Source of the DNA: Vandiemenella viatica
Lineage: Eukaryota > Arthropoda > Insecta > Orthoptera > Morabidae
Length of the DNA stretch: 64,000 bases
Assembly (NCBI GenBank): GCA_031002005.1
Contig: CM061914.1
Span: forward strand, 192,528,685 to 192,592,684
Direction: 5' to 3'
Part shown: positions 35,939-49,600 of the stretch, in pieces
Layout: the number at the start of each line of letters is the position of its first letter
Position numbering within the stretch: position 1 is the stretch's first letter
Made by a program: the position numbers and the translations under genes
Notes under the pieces: model-generated
Told to the model about the DNA's origin: nothing
The model's input: the letters and a program-made list of their open reading frames with translations, nothing else
The model's database searches: none

Positions 35939-38900
35939 CTGAATACACACAAACAGTAAAAAAATAATAATAACACATGGATGAAGGAGGTGGAGAAAGA
36001 CCTAAAGTCTGCAGGTATTGTTAAGGGAGACGGCACAGAGAGATTTCTAATATGAAAGTGAACTAATGGGAAGTTATTTCAGAGAAGAAAGGAACATCGA
36101 AACGCGTCTGGACTGCTGAAGAAAAGAAAACCGTCAGTGAAAGAATGAAAAAATATTGGTCCGACAAGAAGAACATCCCAAAGAGGAACTGAACACATCC
36201 AATCATGATTGCTTATCGTTCTCCGTTATGGAGACATACGAAAATAATAATAAAAATACACCTTCTGCTCTGAAACACTTCTAGATCCACCAGAATTGTA
36301 CTCTTCCGTCAGATCTGCCACAGACCACCTGCTTTACAGAGTGGGCAAGCCTCCGACCTCCACGTTCTGTGATGTGGCGTGGGTGTCCACCACCCTGTCG
36401 CCTACTCGTGGTTTCACCGTCCTCCAAACACTATCCATAGATGCTCACTACAGCAGCACGCGAACAGCCGACCAGCCTCTCCGTTTCAGAGATGCTCGTC
36501 CCCAGAGCCCACAAATCGCTGACCCGTAATTTAAGGGAATTGCGTGACCTGGTGTCAGATATCTCTGGAAGCCTACCAATCACTTATAGAATCCATGCTA
36601 CGCCGAATCGCTGCTGTATTGCGTTCGAAAGGTGGACCAGTATGCTAGTAAGTAGGTGGTCATAATGTCTTGGCTGGTCAGTGTGTTGAGTGCTCCAATA
36701 CACGGTTGCAAATTACGCAATGATGTAGTACTGGCTGCCGTTGTCTCGTAGCCAAATACCAATTTTAACCCGGGATCACTCGCGCCTATTGTTTTCCCGC
36801 GGTAAGTCCCGTGTTAGATTTTTTCTAACAAAGATATTTTTTCACGTTTTTGGCTGCAGGTTCCATACAGAGCTACAATTAGCACGTAAATCACTTCTTC
36901 ATTATTAACAACACATTATAACGACATATAAACATTAAATGAAACATACATCTTGCTATAGTTTTAAATTCGAATTTTTTGCTTCCCCTTTAACCTCTGG
37001 AAGCTGTGTCACAGTAATCTGACGAGCTGTTTTTGATGGAATGGCTTTGTGCTTGAACCAATTTGTTTTCCCATCCCTACCTAGATACATATCACGATTT
37101 GCAAATGTCAGGGCTACAGTAGACGCTGTTTCAGAATCGCTGGTAGACTGATCTGTTGCAGTGTCTATCTCTTCAAATTCAGACAGTGCATCGGTATCTG
37201 GAGACAAACCTTCTATGTGGATATATTCGTCCAGCGGTTCCTCTAGCCACATCCAGATCTGTTCGTTTGTCATGACGATTTCCTGTAAAAGTTTATATAT
37301 TTTCACAACTGACATTGTATGTCATGTACTTGGTGTACAAAATTGCTTCATTCAATATATAAAACCCAATCATCATCTTCCTCAACAGTTTCCAGCCTCT
37401 GGCCGGGTCTGCTTTATGCACAAGCCCAGGGCCGGCGTTAGGGAGGGGTAAGCGGGTCAAATGTACACGAGGCCCGCCGGCTGATGGGGGCCCCGATCAC
37501 CGGCTGCGGGGGCCACCCATTGTCGCCCGGCTAGTTTGTAGAGCTAAAAAAAAGTCGCCCATTTTACCCCGGGCCCGAAATTCCTAGCGCCGGCCCTGCA
37601 CAAGCCTCTCCATTTCCTTCTTTCATCCCACCACCTCCCTTTCACCACCTTGTTCCAGTCCTCTCCTCTCTTCCGTACATACTCCTCCACTCCTTTCAGC
37701 CATCTATCTCTTGGTCTTCCTCTGGGTCGTTTACCACGCATCTTAATTTCGTGGATTTTTCTCGGGATTCTCTGAGCCTCCATTCTCTTGACATGTCCAT
37801 ACCATCTCAGTCTGGTCCTCTCTACCCTTTACTGTAGTGGTTCCTCTTTTATAGTGCGTCTAATCACTTCATTCCTTATTCTATCCATTTTAGTCACTCC
37901 CATTCTACCTCTTAAAAACTTCATTTCACTTGCTTGTACTCTGCTGATGTCCCGCTTTTTCATTGTCCACGTTTCAGCAGCGTAAGTTAAGATAGGCACA
38001 TAGTACGTATGATAGATTAAAAGACAATAAGTATACCTTTTTTTTATAAACCACGTATTACGTCCAGGAGACGAAATTAACCTAATCGTACGTCACTAGC
38101 ACAGAGAAACAGACCAAAATAGAAGCAAGGTGGTGTTTCACGAATGCACAGTGTATTGTTACGCGAGAACTCCCGTGTGAGAAAGAATCTAACAATGCAC
38201 ACCGCTCCAAACAAAGCCGCATCCAGCAGGCTTCACTTGTAACTGGAGCGACGAAAGACACGTGGAATGAAGGTAGGGATATCAAAGAAAGCATTGCTAG
38301 ATCAACACTTCAATATCTTTGAAATATATTGTAATATTTCAGTAAAATGATCAATGTTAGATTTTCTTCTCACGCGCGAGCGATCCCGGATTAAAAATAA
38401 AATTATTCTAGACCTACTGTTACTGACTACTGCGCAGTCGAGCATCCCTTCCTGCTTTCGAGCGGAGGGCGGCCACCGACCCAGCTGACCACGGCTCTAT
38501 TTGACTCCCTGCTGCCTCCCCCGCACGACTGAGTGGCTCTAGCGCCGACAATATTTATTCTTACGCCAACTCAACAAAACCTCAGACACGAGATTGTACG
38601 TGGTTTCACATAGCTCTGACAGCACCCACGAGGCAGAGAAACACGTTACCTCCTGGTAGTCGCAGAGCGCCGTCCTGAGGTTGATGGAGTCCATCACGGC
38701 CTCCTTCGCCTCGTCCAGCAGACTCAGCGGCTCCCGAGGTTGCTCGCCGCCCGGTGGCTGCTCAAACACACCACACAATAAGCACAACCGACTACCTGAG
38801 CAATGAAGAAACAAGAGACTATGTAAACCCAGTTACTGTGTGATAAAATTATTAATTAAATTAAATGGACTTTATTAATGTCTTAAGTATATGGAGGGTT

Positions 38901-41900
38901 GCGAGCTAGCAACAGGTTGTAGGAAATAGGTTAAACCAGATAGGTAAATCGTGGGGAGAAACATATTTGACTTGTTACCGGAGTCAGGACGAGAAGAGCC
39001 TCAAGTAGAAGAAGAAACAGGTAGGATGTAGCAGGCCTGGAGAATTAGACGCGTGGAAGGAGGAAGAAGGAAGAAAATGGTTCTGCTGCTAGGTAGTAGC
39101 CATCGGCGAGGTGTGGGCCCTCTTCTGTAGGATTTTAGTGCGCGTCACGAACGAAGGCTCTGCGCAGGACGTCATCGCTCTGCCAGTAGCCAATCAAATT
39201 CAGTAACAATCCAGCACTTGTCGTGGTTACACGAGAATTGATTGTTTGCTGTGGCTGACATTCCTGTCTCTCTTAATAGTATTAGCACATAAAGCGCTTC
39301 TAAAACACGTATTATTATTTTTATTATCATTGCACAGCAGTAATATTAGTAGAAGTAGCGTAATTACTACACTTTCTTACTCTCTCTACATCGCTCGGCT
39401 CCCGCTGGAAATGGGGCAACGTTGTTTACCATGTGACCCTATTTCTGTCTTTCTCTGCGTCACCCGCCTTCGTTCGTCACGCGCACTATAGTTGGGTGAA
39501 GGCTATCAGGTCACAAGTTTTTTTTTAAAAAAAAAAAAAAACCTAGTGCCATATTATGGCATATAATACAGGATCACTTTGTATGGGGTTCAAAAAGGTG
39601 GATACAGTTGTGACAGTACGGGGTGCGGGAAATAGTAGTGGTAGAAGTGGCAGTTAGAACAAAGAGAGTGACCAGTGGAAGATGGTAAAAACGCGCAAAA
39701 TACAGGGTGGAGCTCATGCAGTCTTGAACCACTATGACACGCCACGGTCGAACCTCTCTGGAGAAAATGTGGAGACCAAGATGCAGTTTGGGAATGGCAT
39801 TAGTTCTGTCCTGAGCCTACCGACACCATTGGTAGGTGGGATTTCACAAGGCATGGCCTGCACCTAATCACAATGGGGCAGCTTCTGAGCTATTAACTGG
39901 ATCTGTAACGGAGCCCACTTCCAATTATAATGGGGAAAGACTTGCCTTTCTTATATTTAGGCTGCTGGTGGGGAAAAATATAAATATTAATGAAGCAGTA
40001 GAAGCTGAACAAAAATGAAAGAAGAATTCACAAATACTTAGGTGGTGAGTAACGGTAAAATCATTACAAAGGCAGATATAAGACTGTAACTAGCGAATCG
40101 TAGTAGCACTAAAAAAATAGCTTCACTCCTCCATACACTCAGGGCCGGATTAAGGCAGCGCGAGGCCCGTAGCAAATGTGATGAAGAGGCCTTGATTTTT
40201 GCCGTCCGGGGGAAAATTTTAGAGCTAAAAAAAAAAAAAGTCGCCCATCTAACCTAGGCGAGGTGCCCCCTAGGAGGAGCGATGCCCCCCAGAAGGCGCG
40301 AGGCCTGTAGCATTTGCTACCTCCTGCTACGTGGTTAATCCGGTACTGTATATACTCCCATTCGTCGAAATAGAGAGGCGGATGCAGATGATTAGGTGGT
40401 TAGCGGTGCCTTAAGTGTACAGACTTTGGTCACGCCACCTTGCGGCCCTGCAGGATGCGAGAGGCGCGGGACTGTAGCAGCAGGTTCTCGATGTGCCGCT
40501 CGATGTTCTCGTCGTGCAGCTGCCTGAAGAGATCCAGCGCCTCCTGGTATTCCTCGTCCTCCTTCACCTTCATCATCAGCCACGACTCGTGCGGCATCAG
40601 CATCGCCTGCACCTCCTCCACCAGCTTCTCATCCACCTCCGGCAACTGCAATCGGTTCAGGTATAAAACAATCAAGTATAAAATAACTATACCATTTAAG
40701 ATTTTTTATAAATTTTTTAACATTTTAAGGGAAAAAAATAATATTGTTTTAGATGACTCAAATATCTTTAGTTAAATTGAAGTACATTACAAATAAACAG
40801 GGTTCAAAAAGTCTTAATTTGTAGAAATGGCGTGGAATAAACGGAACAAAGGCACATATTTCGAAAAAAAATATTTAAAAATCGATATCTCGAAAATGGT
40901 GAGACATTTACAAAGATAAAACATTGTCGAATAGTATGAAATGATGTGACCTCTCTGCGGTTGCAGGATTATCCTTTCATTCCAGACACCCTATACGTGA
41001 ATTTAAATACGAGTGAATTTTTGGATTATTGGGAGTGCGACGAGAGCCTTATGTTCGTTTTCACTCCTCAAATCCAAATCTTCGAAATTGTAGACGGAGT
41101 GTAACCAAATTTTGATGAAAAGAAGAGGAAGCGCGTGTCCCAGGCTAACGTACATAACTATGGCTTTATGTGAAGAGGTAACAACGAGGAGAATTATTAC
41201 GCGTGACACCCGTCTCAAAGACATAGTTCATATTTATACCCTTCATAACAAATTTACAAGCTAAGGCGGGTTCACGCTGGAAATGAAGTCCGGTCAGGGC
41301 AAAGATAAAAATCGCTACAACGTAACCCCATGAGAGTACTCCCGCTGGTCGACTCGGTCGAGTCAGGTCGACCTGATGATCGACAGCGGTTGAGATCTGA
41401 ACTGAGCTGAGCTGACCCTAATGCGAACTTGCAACAGTCAGGTCGTGTCAGGTCGATATGGACAACGAATGGCTCATGGAGCTTGATCTGGGTTTCAGCG
41501 AATTGTGTAACTTTACTCGTGAAAAAAATTGTTGCGATGCATCTCACAAAACTACTACAAGGTAAGCCAATGAAAATTATAAATTTATTAATAAATAAAT
41601 ACAGCCTAAGCAACTGAATTGCTGTTCGTTTATTTTCTTTCCGAACGCGTTTCGCCCATTAACTCAAGCATCTTCACGATTTTCCTGTTTATTTTGTATA
41701 CATGTCACAATATTGTTATCTTTTGCATTTTGAATACTGAAGTTTTTATGCAAATTATGATCTACTTTTCATATATTGCTCTATTTATCCACCATTATCA
41801 GCAGCAGTGATTTCTGTTTGCTTTTTCGATTGGTCGTTTACTGCTTGTTAAGGGGCGTTCATAAACCACGTAGCTACATTCTGGCCTCCTGTGAACTCCC

Positions 41901-44900
41901 CTCCCTCCACGTAGCTTGAAGTGGCTTTTGCCTCTACCCTCCCAGGTAGTAGATAGCTTTCATTCCCTATTGATTCCCGAAGACGTTTTGTACTGTTTGT
42001 GGACCTTTTGCTCACGTGAGATTTCCGTCGACCTCTCACGTAGTTAATGGGCGCCCCCTAATGAGGTCGCTTGCTACTGACGCACCTCCTCGACAGACTC
42101 GACCACGGGGTGCATCTCGACGGTGACCTCCTCGTCCGCCAGCAGTGTCTCGTCACCCTCCACGTGCTCCTTCATCGCGAAGTCACTCACCTCCTCCACC
42201 TTCTCTATCAGGACACACAAACATACAGCACAGTGGATAAACAGTCATACAGTGCAGTGGATACACAGCCATACAGTACAGTGGATACACAGTCATACAG
42301 TACAGTGGATACACAGTCATACAGCACAGTGGATACACAGTCATACAGTGCAGTGGATACACAAACATTCAATACAGTGGACACACAAACATACAGCACA
42401 GTGGATAACTGGGAAACCACGCAACCAACTTTAATTTAATTAATTTAAAAAGGAACATCTAGTATTAAATTTCATCGTTTCTTGTTTTTAATCTTAAATT
42501 CTTTGAGGGAAATTTCAGCACCCATCTATTTATGCCCATTGCGAATATTGCTCTTAAATTCTTTCAGTTTCCGGCAAATTATTAGTAGTGGGAGAAGAAT
42601 GGTATGAGCCAACGATGGCGGCCAAGCGTAGAACTTTTTACATATAGTGAAAGATGACTAATTGATTGAGATTTCTCACTCTGGGTCTCAAAAGAAGGTG
42701 ATGACAAGTCATTATTAACGGCTGCCCAACCCTCCTTCTGGCTGGTGGTGGACCGCTAAGGAAGATGATTAATCAGTCCTGTCTTGTAACTGACTATTAC
42801 ATTTCGTGAAGAGCAAACCTTGGCTTCATCTCTATCCCTGGGATGCAGAGAAGATCAAAGGAGTACCCGCTCTTCCTCGCCTGGACCGAACGTGTAATGG
42901 AATATACAGAAAAGTTCACAACAGCCTGCGGGAGTGGTCTACATCCCGTAATGAAACAGTCGCCTGCAACAAATGGAGTAAATAGTCGCCTACTTTTCTT
43001 TGAGGTTCCCCGCCTGCAGGATCAGGAGCCGGTAGCCGTTAATAATGACATATCATCATCTACCTCTGAGTTCCAAGCGGAATGCGTTGAGACCATTCGC
43101 CTGCCGTCACGTGTCGAAAATTTTACCGCGCTTTTCCACCATCCTCGGCTCATACCATCCTTCTCCCATTCCTATTGTTTACCTTGGATATTTGTATCGA
43201 TCTTTGAATTCTTACCATTTTATAAAAAATAAAACAGTTAATTAAATCGCTAGGATGGGAGAGGAAAACATGAAGGTGATGGCTTTTGCGGATGATCTGA
43301 TGATCTGGGGAGGTGAAGAAGAGGAAGTGCAGCGGCAGTTGGATGTATGGACAGACAGTGTGGAGGAATATGGCCTGAAATTTAATGTAAAGAAATGTGA
43401 GTATATGGTAACAACCAGGAAAAAGAATAGAGTAGCCCAAGGAATTGTGATGGCTAGGGGAACAACTAAAGAAGGTAAACAGGTTCAAGTACTTGGGGAG
43501 TGTATTAGAGGAATGTGGAAGGAAATGATGGCGAGATAAGAGAAAGAGGAAGACAAGCAGAGGCGTTCCTAAGGAGCATTAGAAGCCTGATATGGAATAA
43601 AGAGGTGCCACAGAGAAGCAAGAGAGTAATCTATCATATGTACTATGTGCCTATCTTAACTTATGCTGCTGTAACGTGGACAGTGAAAAAGCGGGACATC
43701 AGCAGAGTACAAGCAAGAAAAATGAAGTTTTTAAGAGGTAGAATGGGAGTCACTAAAATGGACAGAATAAAGAATGAAGTGATTAGACGCACCATGAAAG
43801 AGGAACCCCTACAGGAAAGGGTAGAGAGGACCAGACTGTGATGGTATGGACATGTCAAGAGAATGGAGGCTCATAGAATCCCGAGAAAAATCCATGAAAT
43901 TAAGATGCATGGTAAACGATCCAGAGGAAGACCAAGAGATGGATGGCTGAAAGGAGTGGAGGAGGGTGTACGGAAGATAGGAGAGGACTGGAACAAAGGG
44001 GTGACAGAGAGGTGGTGGGATGAAAGAAGCAAATGGAGAAGCTTGTGCATGAAGCAGACCCGGCCAGAGGCTGGAAACTGTTGAGGATGATGATGATGAT
44101 GATATACAGTGTTAGTAGACTGTGGTTATTGGGTGCCAACCTTTGATCAGGGCAGCCATGCCCTGCGCAGCTTGCGATATGGCTATATCCACCATCTCCC
44201 CCGACACCTCCACGTTCTCGGCGTGCTCCTCTTCCGAGATCACGTACACCGCCTCCAAGCTGAAACATCAACAAACCGATTTTCTTCATCCAGCACAATT
44301 TCCTTTTTAATGGTAACAGTGCTGTTTCTTTCGTAGATGTTACAACGCTGGGTATGGAGAGTATCAGGGTCGCATTTAGGCTTTGTGGGCCTCTAGGCTA
44401 TACAGGTGGTATGGGCCCCTGTAGGCAGTGGCGTAGCAATTTATAGGCGTCCTTGTTTTGCTCTATTACTGGCTTAAGCGGGGGACCCTACAATCGGTCA
44501 TCTGTGGCCCCCCTCCGGCTATGGTGCGGGCTCCCCTTTGTGGAGCAGGGCCCCCTTTGTGGTGCGAGCCCTAGTCTAAAGCCTAGGTAGCCTGCGCTTA
44601 AATGCGGCCCTGGAGAGTATGCTTTAGAAAGTATTGGGAGTAATTTCGTACCGTTGTTACTCATTGTTCTAATAAATCTCTTTGTTATAAATGAATACAA
44701 TTTTTCTCGGCGTTGTTTACTTATAAACGTTTCTCGGGAAACAAACCGAGTAATATTATTATTGATGCACAATATTTCAGCGACATCAAACTCCGTCGCC
44801 ATCTTCAGGTGCAGTTGTAAGCCTGGAAGTCTTCCTTGAAGTCTGCCTTGAGCGTGTTGTTTGAAAACTGCCATGGCAACGACAGACGTTGTTATGTTGC

Positions 44901-46633
44901 CTAGCAGCATCTCAGACGTCATTAGACGTCCGCGGGACACTAAAAGCAGAGCGTTGGTGACGAGCAGCCTCAATTACAGGAATCCATGCATCACTTATCT
45001 GGAATCCACAATCCCGGTTAACCAAATCAGACGCGAGGCGAATTTCAAATGCTTCTTTAATGACGCTGTCCCAGAAGCCTCTCGCATGTGTCAGCACCTT
45101 AGTCGCTTCGAAATCGAAACCATGTCCATCAATAATAATATTACTCGGTTTGTTTCCCGAGAAACGCTTATAAATAAATCTCTTTGTTGTTGCACGAAAA
45201 AATCCCGAGCCTCCCACCAGGAGAGAGCGCCAACTTGATGCGACGTTTCGAAGCCGCTCTCCGACTCAATCTTCAGGCGCGGTTCCTGGGGCGGTTATTC
45301 TTGAGGTGGCCAAACACGATCGCTCCATTCGGATGTCATCCCTATGGATGACATCCAAAAACGTAGCTCATACACCATCATTCCATCACTCCAGTCAGCC
45401 ACGACAATGACAAATTAGGCAAAGCAAACGACAAAAAGTTGTCAATTTGTTACACAACAATCTAGTTATGCCAAGTACTAAATAAAATGAGCCTGGATTA
45501 ATTTTAATACAAATGCTGATAATTAAATAAACGTCCAAAAAAGTGCGAAATGACGAAAAATAAGGTCTGTGATATTATGAAAACTTATAGAAATGGTTGT
45601 AAAACAGATTTACTAAATTTATTTATGAAATAGGTTTTCTATTAAATTTTATATTTATTATATTTATAATTTTTTGTATAAGACATTTCTTTTCTGTACC
45701 TTTCTTTGCTAATACATTTAGGTTTTTGGGGATGGAGACAGGTGAGTAGGCATAGACATTTTAATTCAATTACTTTTGTTAGCAGAGAGGGCTGAGGATA
45801 TTGAGAAGTTACTGAATGGCTTGAATAAAATACTGGAGGAAGATTTTGGACTGAATATAAATCAAAGCAAGACAAAAGTGATTGAATGTAGCAGAAATGA
45901 TACCAATACTAGTAGATTAAATATAAAAATAGGATCGGATGCAATAGGAGAAGTAAGTGAATTCTGTTACTTGGGAAGTAAAATTACAACCGATGGCCGA
46001 AGCAGGAATGATGTCAAAAGCAGAACAGCACTAGTAAAAAGAGCCTTCATGAAAAAGAGAAACCTTTTAGTTTCAAATATTGATCTAGGAATTATAAAGA
46101 ACTTTTTAAAACTCTTTGTGTGGAGCACAGCACTTTATGGTAGGGAAACATGGACTTTAGGAATACCGGAAATAAAGAAAATTGAAGCATTTGAAATGTG
46201 GTGCTACAGAAGAATGCTGAAAATTAAGTGGACAGACAAAGTAAGAAATGAACGAGTTTTGTAAATGATGGGTGAGAAAAGAAGTTTGTGGAAGAAGCTT
46301 ACAGAGAGAAGAGACAGGCTGGTTGTTCATATTTTGAGACATGCTGGATTGGTTAATTTGTTAGTGGAGGGAACGACCGAGATAGGAGGAGGCCAATATT
46401 GGCCTCCTACCTATCATTCGGGAGGACCGGGGTTAAACTCGGTTCGGCCATCCTGTCTGAGGTTTTCCGTGGTTTCCCTCAGACAATTAGGCGAATGCTG
46501 GGATGGTTCCCTAGAAGGCCACGGCCGACCCTTCCATCCCCCTTCCCTCCCCGTAGTAGTAGATTGGCTGAAAAGAGTCCCCTATGACTCTCCAGCAGCC
46601 CGCCTCCCAGCCTTCTGCTGGGAGGAATGAAAC

Positions 46634-46692
<59 letters not shown>

Positions 46693-49600
46693 GGAGGGAA
46701 CAGTTGAAGGTAAGAACTGTAGAGGAAGACAGAGATTAGAATACATGAAGCAGATAATTGAGGAAGTGGGTTGTAAGGGGTATGTAGAAATGAAGAGGTT
46801 AGCACAGGATAGGAAAGGATGGAGGATTGCATCAAACCAGTCGAAAGACTGACGACAGCAAAAAAAAAAAAAAAAAAAATGAAACGTCAAAGATGAATGA
46901 GTTTATTCGAACGAAATTACACAAATTGCTGAAACAGGTTGAGAGCAATAGACGACTTTAAATATATAGGCCTATCGTATTACATCAGATACGACTTTCT
47001 TAAAACTGAATCTGATGAAGGACTTCTCATGGAACTCCACGTCTCGGAAACGTCTATTGTGAATGCAAACATTCTAAATTTGTAGATTATTTATTTTAAC
47101 AGGAAAATTGTTCGTTAAGTAAGGACACATTTTGAAGGGGATCGTGGCGGGGTCCCCTCAAGCTTGGGGCCCCCTTGCAATAGCCTTAAACCGGCCCTGC
47201 CCCCCCCCCTCCCTACAAATGGACCTCGAAACTTTGAGACTTTTTTTTAGGTCTCATGCACCCAAGGGCGGTTGTACCCCCTAAAATCGGCTTTTACCCC
47301 CCTAAAATCGGCTTTTACCCCCCTAAAATCGGCTTTTACCCCCCCTAAAATCGACTTTCGCGTCATTTGTAGACCTTTTTTTTAGCTCTACCATTCTGCA
47401 AGAATTTCATAACTTCGCGGGAGATTTTTATTGACCCCCCTCCCCTCTCCCTTGATGAGGTTTCGTGAGATTTCGCCGCCCCCCCCCCCCCATTTCACCT
47501 CACGCTCCCAATGGAATGTGGAAACTACATTTTGGCTGTGAAATACGGGAGATGTAAGGGTGCAAAGAAGGGCTTTAGATTTGTTTGTGGACAATCAGCA
47601 ATTGATATGATAAAGAAGCTGGATTGGGGTTCATTGGAAGACAGGAGTGGCGTAAAGAAAATCATGGGTTTCTAAAAGGCGTATTGAGGCTTCGAAGGAT
47701 ATTGGTAAATGAAATAGAAGTTTGGAAGGGAAAGACCAGTGCCACAAGCTTGCTCAAGATTTCAGATCTAGTGTGCGCTTAAAATTTGTTTTGTAGTGAA
47801 AGTGGTCGGGGATTGGGAAAAAATTACCAAACAATTGCTGATCAGTCTACGTTTCGGGTCTTAAGGAAAAGTCATATTTTTTTTGCTGCCTTCTATTTAA
47901 GCTGTAATGCTGAATTAAACACTGATTGGACATTTTTTATTGTATTTTATATAGCATATAAATGCATATTCAGACCATTTTCCTAGTTTAGGTCATATTA
48001 CGATAGTATTTACGGTCATATGGTCATGTTTTGAGGAAAAATGTAATTTTTTTACAACTACCGGGAATTTACAAGATATAGGAAGAGAAGAAATAGAAGA
48101 AATTAAGATAATTATTCACAGAACTGTACTTCCCTTGTATATTGGAGGAAAAAGAAAAACTAATTATCACAGAATTGGTCAGAATTCACCAGTTAAGAAT
48201 TAAAGTTACACGTTATTGTGACTCTCTAAACGTAATGTTCCGCCCGCCTTTTAATCTCGACAATGCAGCAGCAGCATGCCTGTGTCGAGCCGCGTCAATC
48301 AATATCTCAATTAAATACTTTAGAAAGTAATCCTCAGTCAGTGTTAAATCTGCAATGGATCAGTGGGCACCGCCATGCCAAAAATTAAATTTTCTAAAAG
48401 TACGAAATTACAGAATTGCATATGGGAATTTGCAGAGGAGTATTTTAGTGCATGTGGAACAGTCCTTTTCCGTAAATTATATGAAATTAAAGTGACTTCT
48501 ACAAAATGATTTAAAACTGAATTTCCCAATGGTGCCGTGAGTAGATGCAAATAAAGTTTGCTGTCTACGTAAAAGCGACACAACTAGATAAAAATAAATG
48601 ATGTGTAATTGAGCATTTTTTGATATAGTAAATTTAAATAATTGGTCATATTTTGTAATTTTTAGGTAATATTTACCTATTTTAAAGGTCATATTTGCCT
48701 CAACATTTTTCTATTTTTTTTTTTTTTTTTGCCATAAACATCCGTACTCTACTGATCACTATATCTCAAGCACTGAAAAGATTCCAGCTAGTAATCGGCT
48801 TAGTGATGAAATGGGTGTGTGAGTGAATTGCACTGGGATTCACAATGCCGGCTGGGTGGGACAGCTACAGCCAGGCAGTACAATTAGTGGACCCTGTAAT
48901 AGCCCTCATACCTGAATTTTGAATAGTATTGTGTTGGATGAAGTAATTGTAGTGAGCTAAAGTTTGCGCGAATATGATCTGGTATGTTTGTTTTGCAATT
49001 TCTTGTAAATCAGTGTATATAGACTTTGTTTTATGAGAAGATATTATTTAAAGGCCATTTAATAAGTTTAAGAACCCAATTGTGCAAGAGAATTGTTTAA
49101 ATGTGTGTAATTCCAAGTATTAAGGCAAGTTACGATGTCTACAGGACAATTTTCTACAGTTTAAAATGATTTCTGTAAATAATTCTGTGTTTAAATATCT
49201 TTAATTTCCATTTCTGACTGTTTTGTAATGATTTTAAGTGATTATGTATTAATTCTGATTGTTTTTAATATGTTTAATTGTTTGTGTAATTGTTAATGTT
49301 CGAGAAATATCTGGCGGACGCTTTGAAGAATTCCAGAAATTTCGATAGAGCCTATGTAAAGAAATCAGCAGAAGGACAGAGTTAGTTTACAGTTTTTATA
49401 CAGATTCACTTTGGATCTGAGTCAGTAGTATCTCTGGATATTGTATCTTTGCATGTGAACAATATCGCTGACGTTGTTTTGAAAAATAAACAAAAATCTT
49501 AAACTGAGTCTTATGGTGGACTATTTAATTAATTACTATATTAATTAAACCACCGAAGACCCTGATAACCCGCGTAGAAATTCAGGATAATAGGGTGGAC

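Noticed and set aside
42123..42439. Repetitive protein with HTVQWIHS units
   Set aside because: Translation of the 24-bp minisatellite next to exon 4; no gene structure.
46637..46690. Processed pseudogene tail
   Set aside because: The sequence before the A-run is SINE-like and has target duplications; no messenger-derived coding sequence is present.
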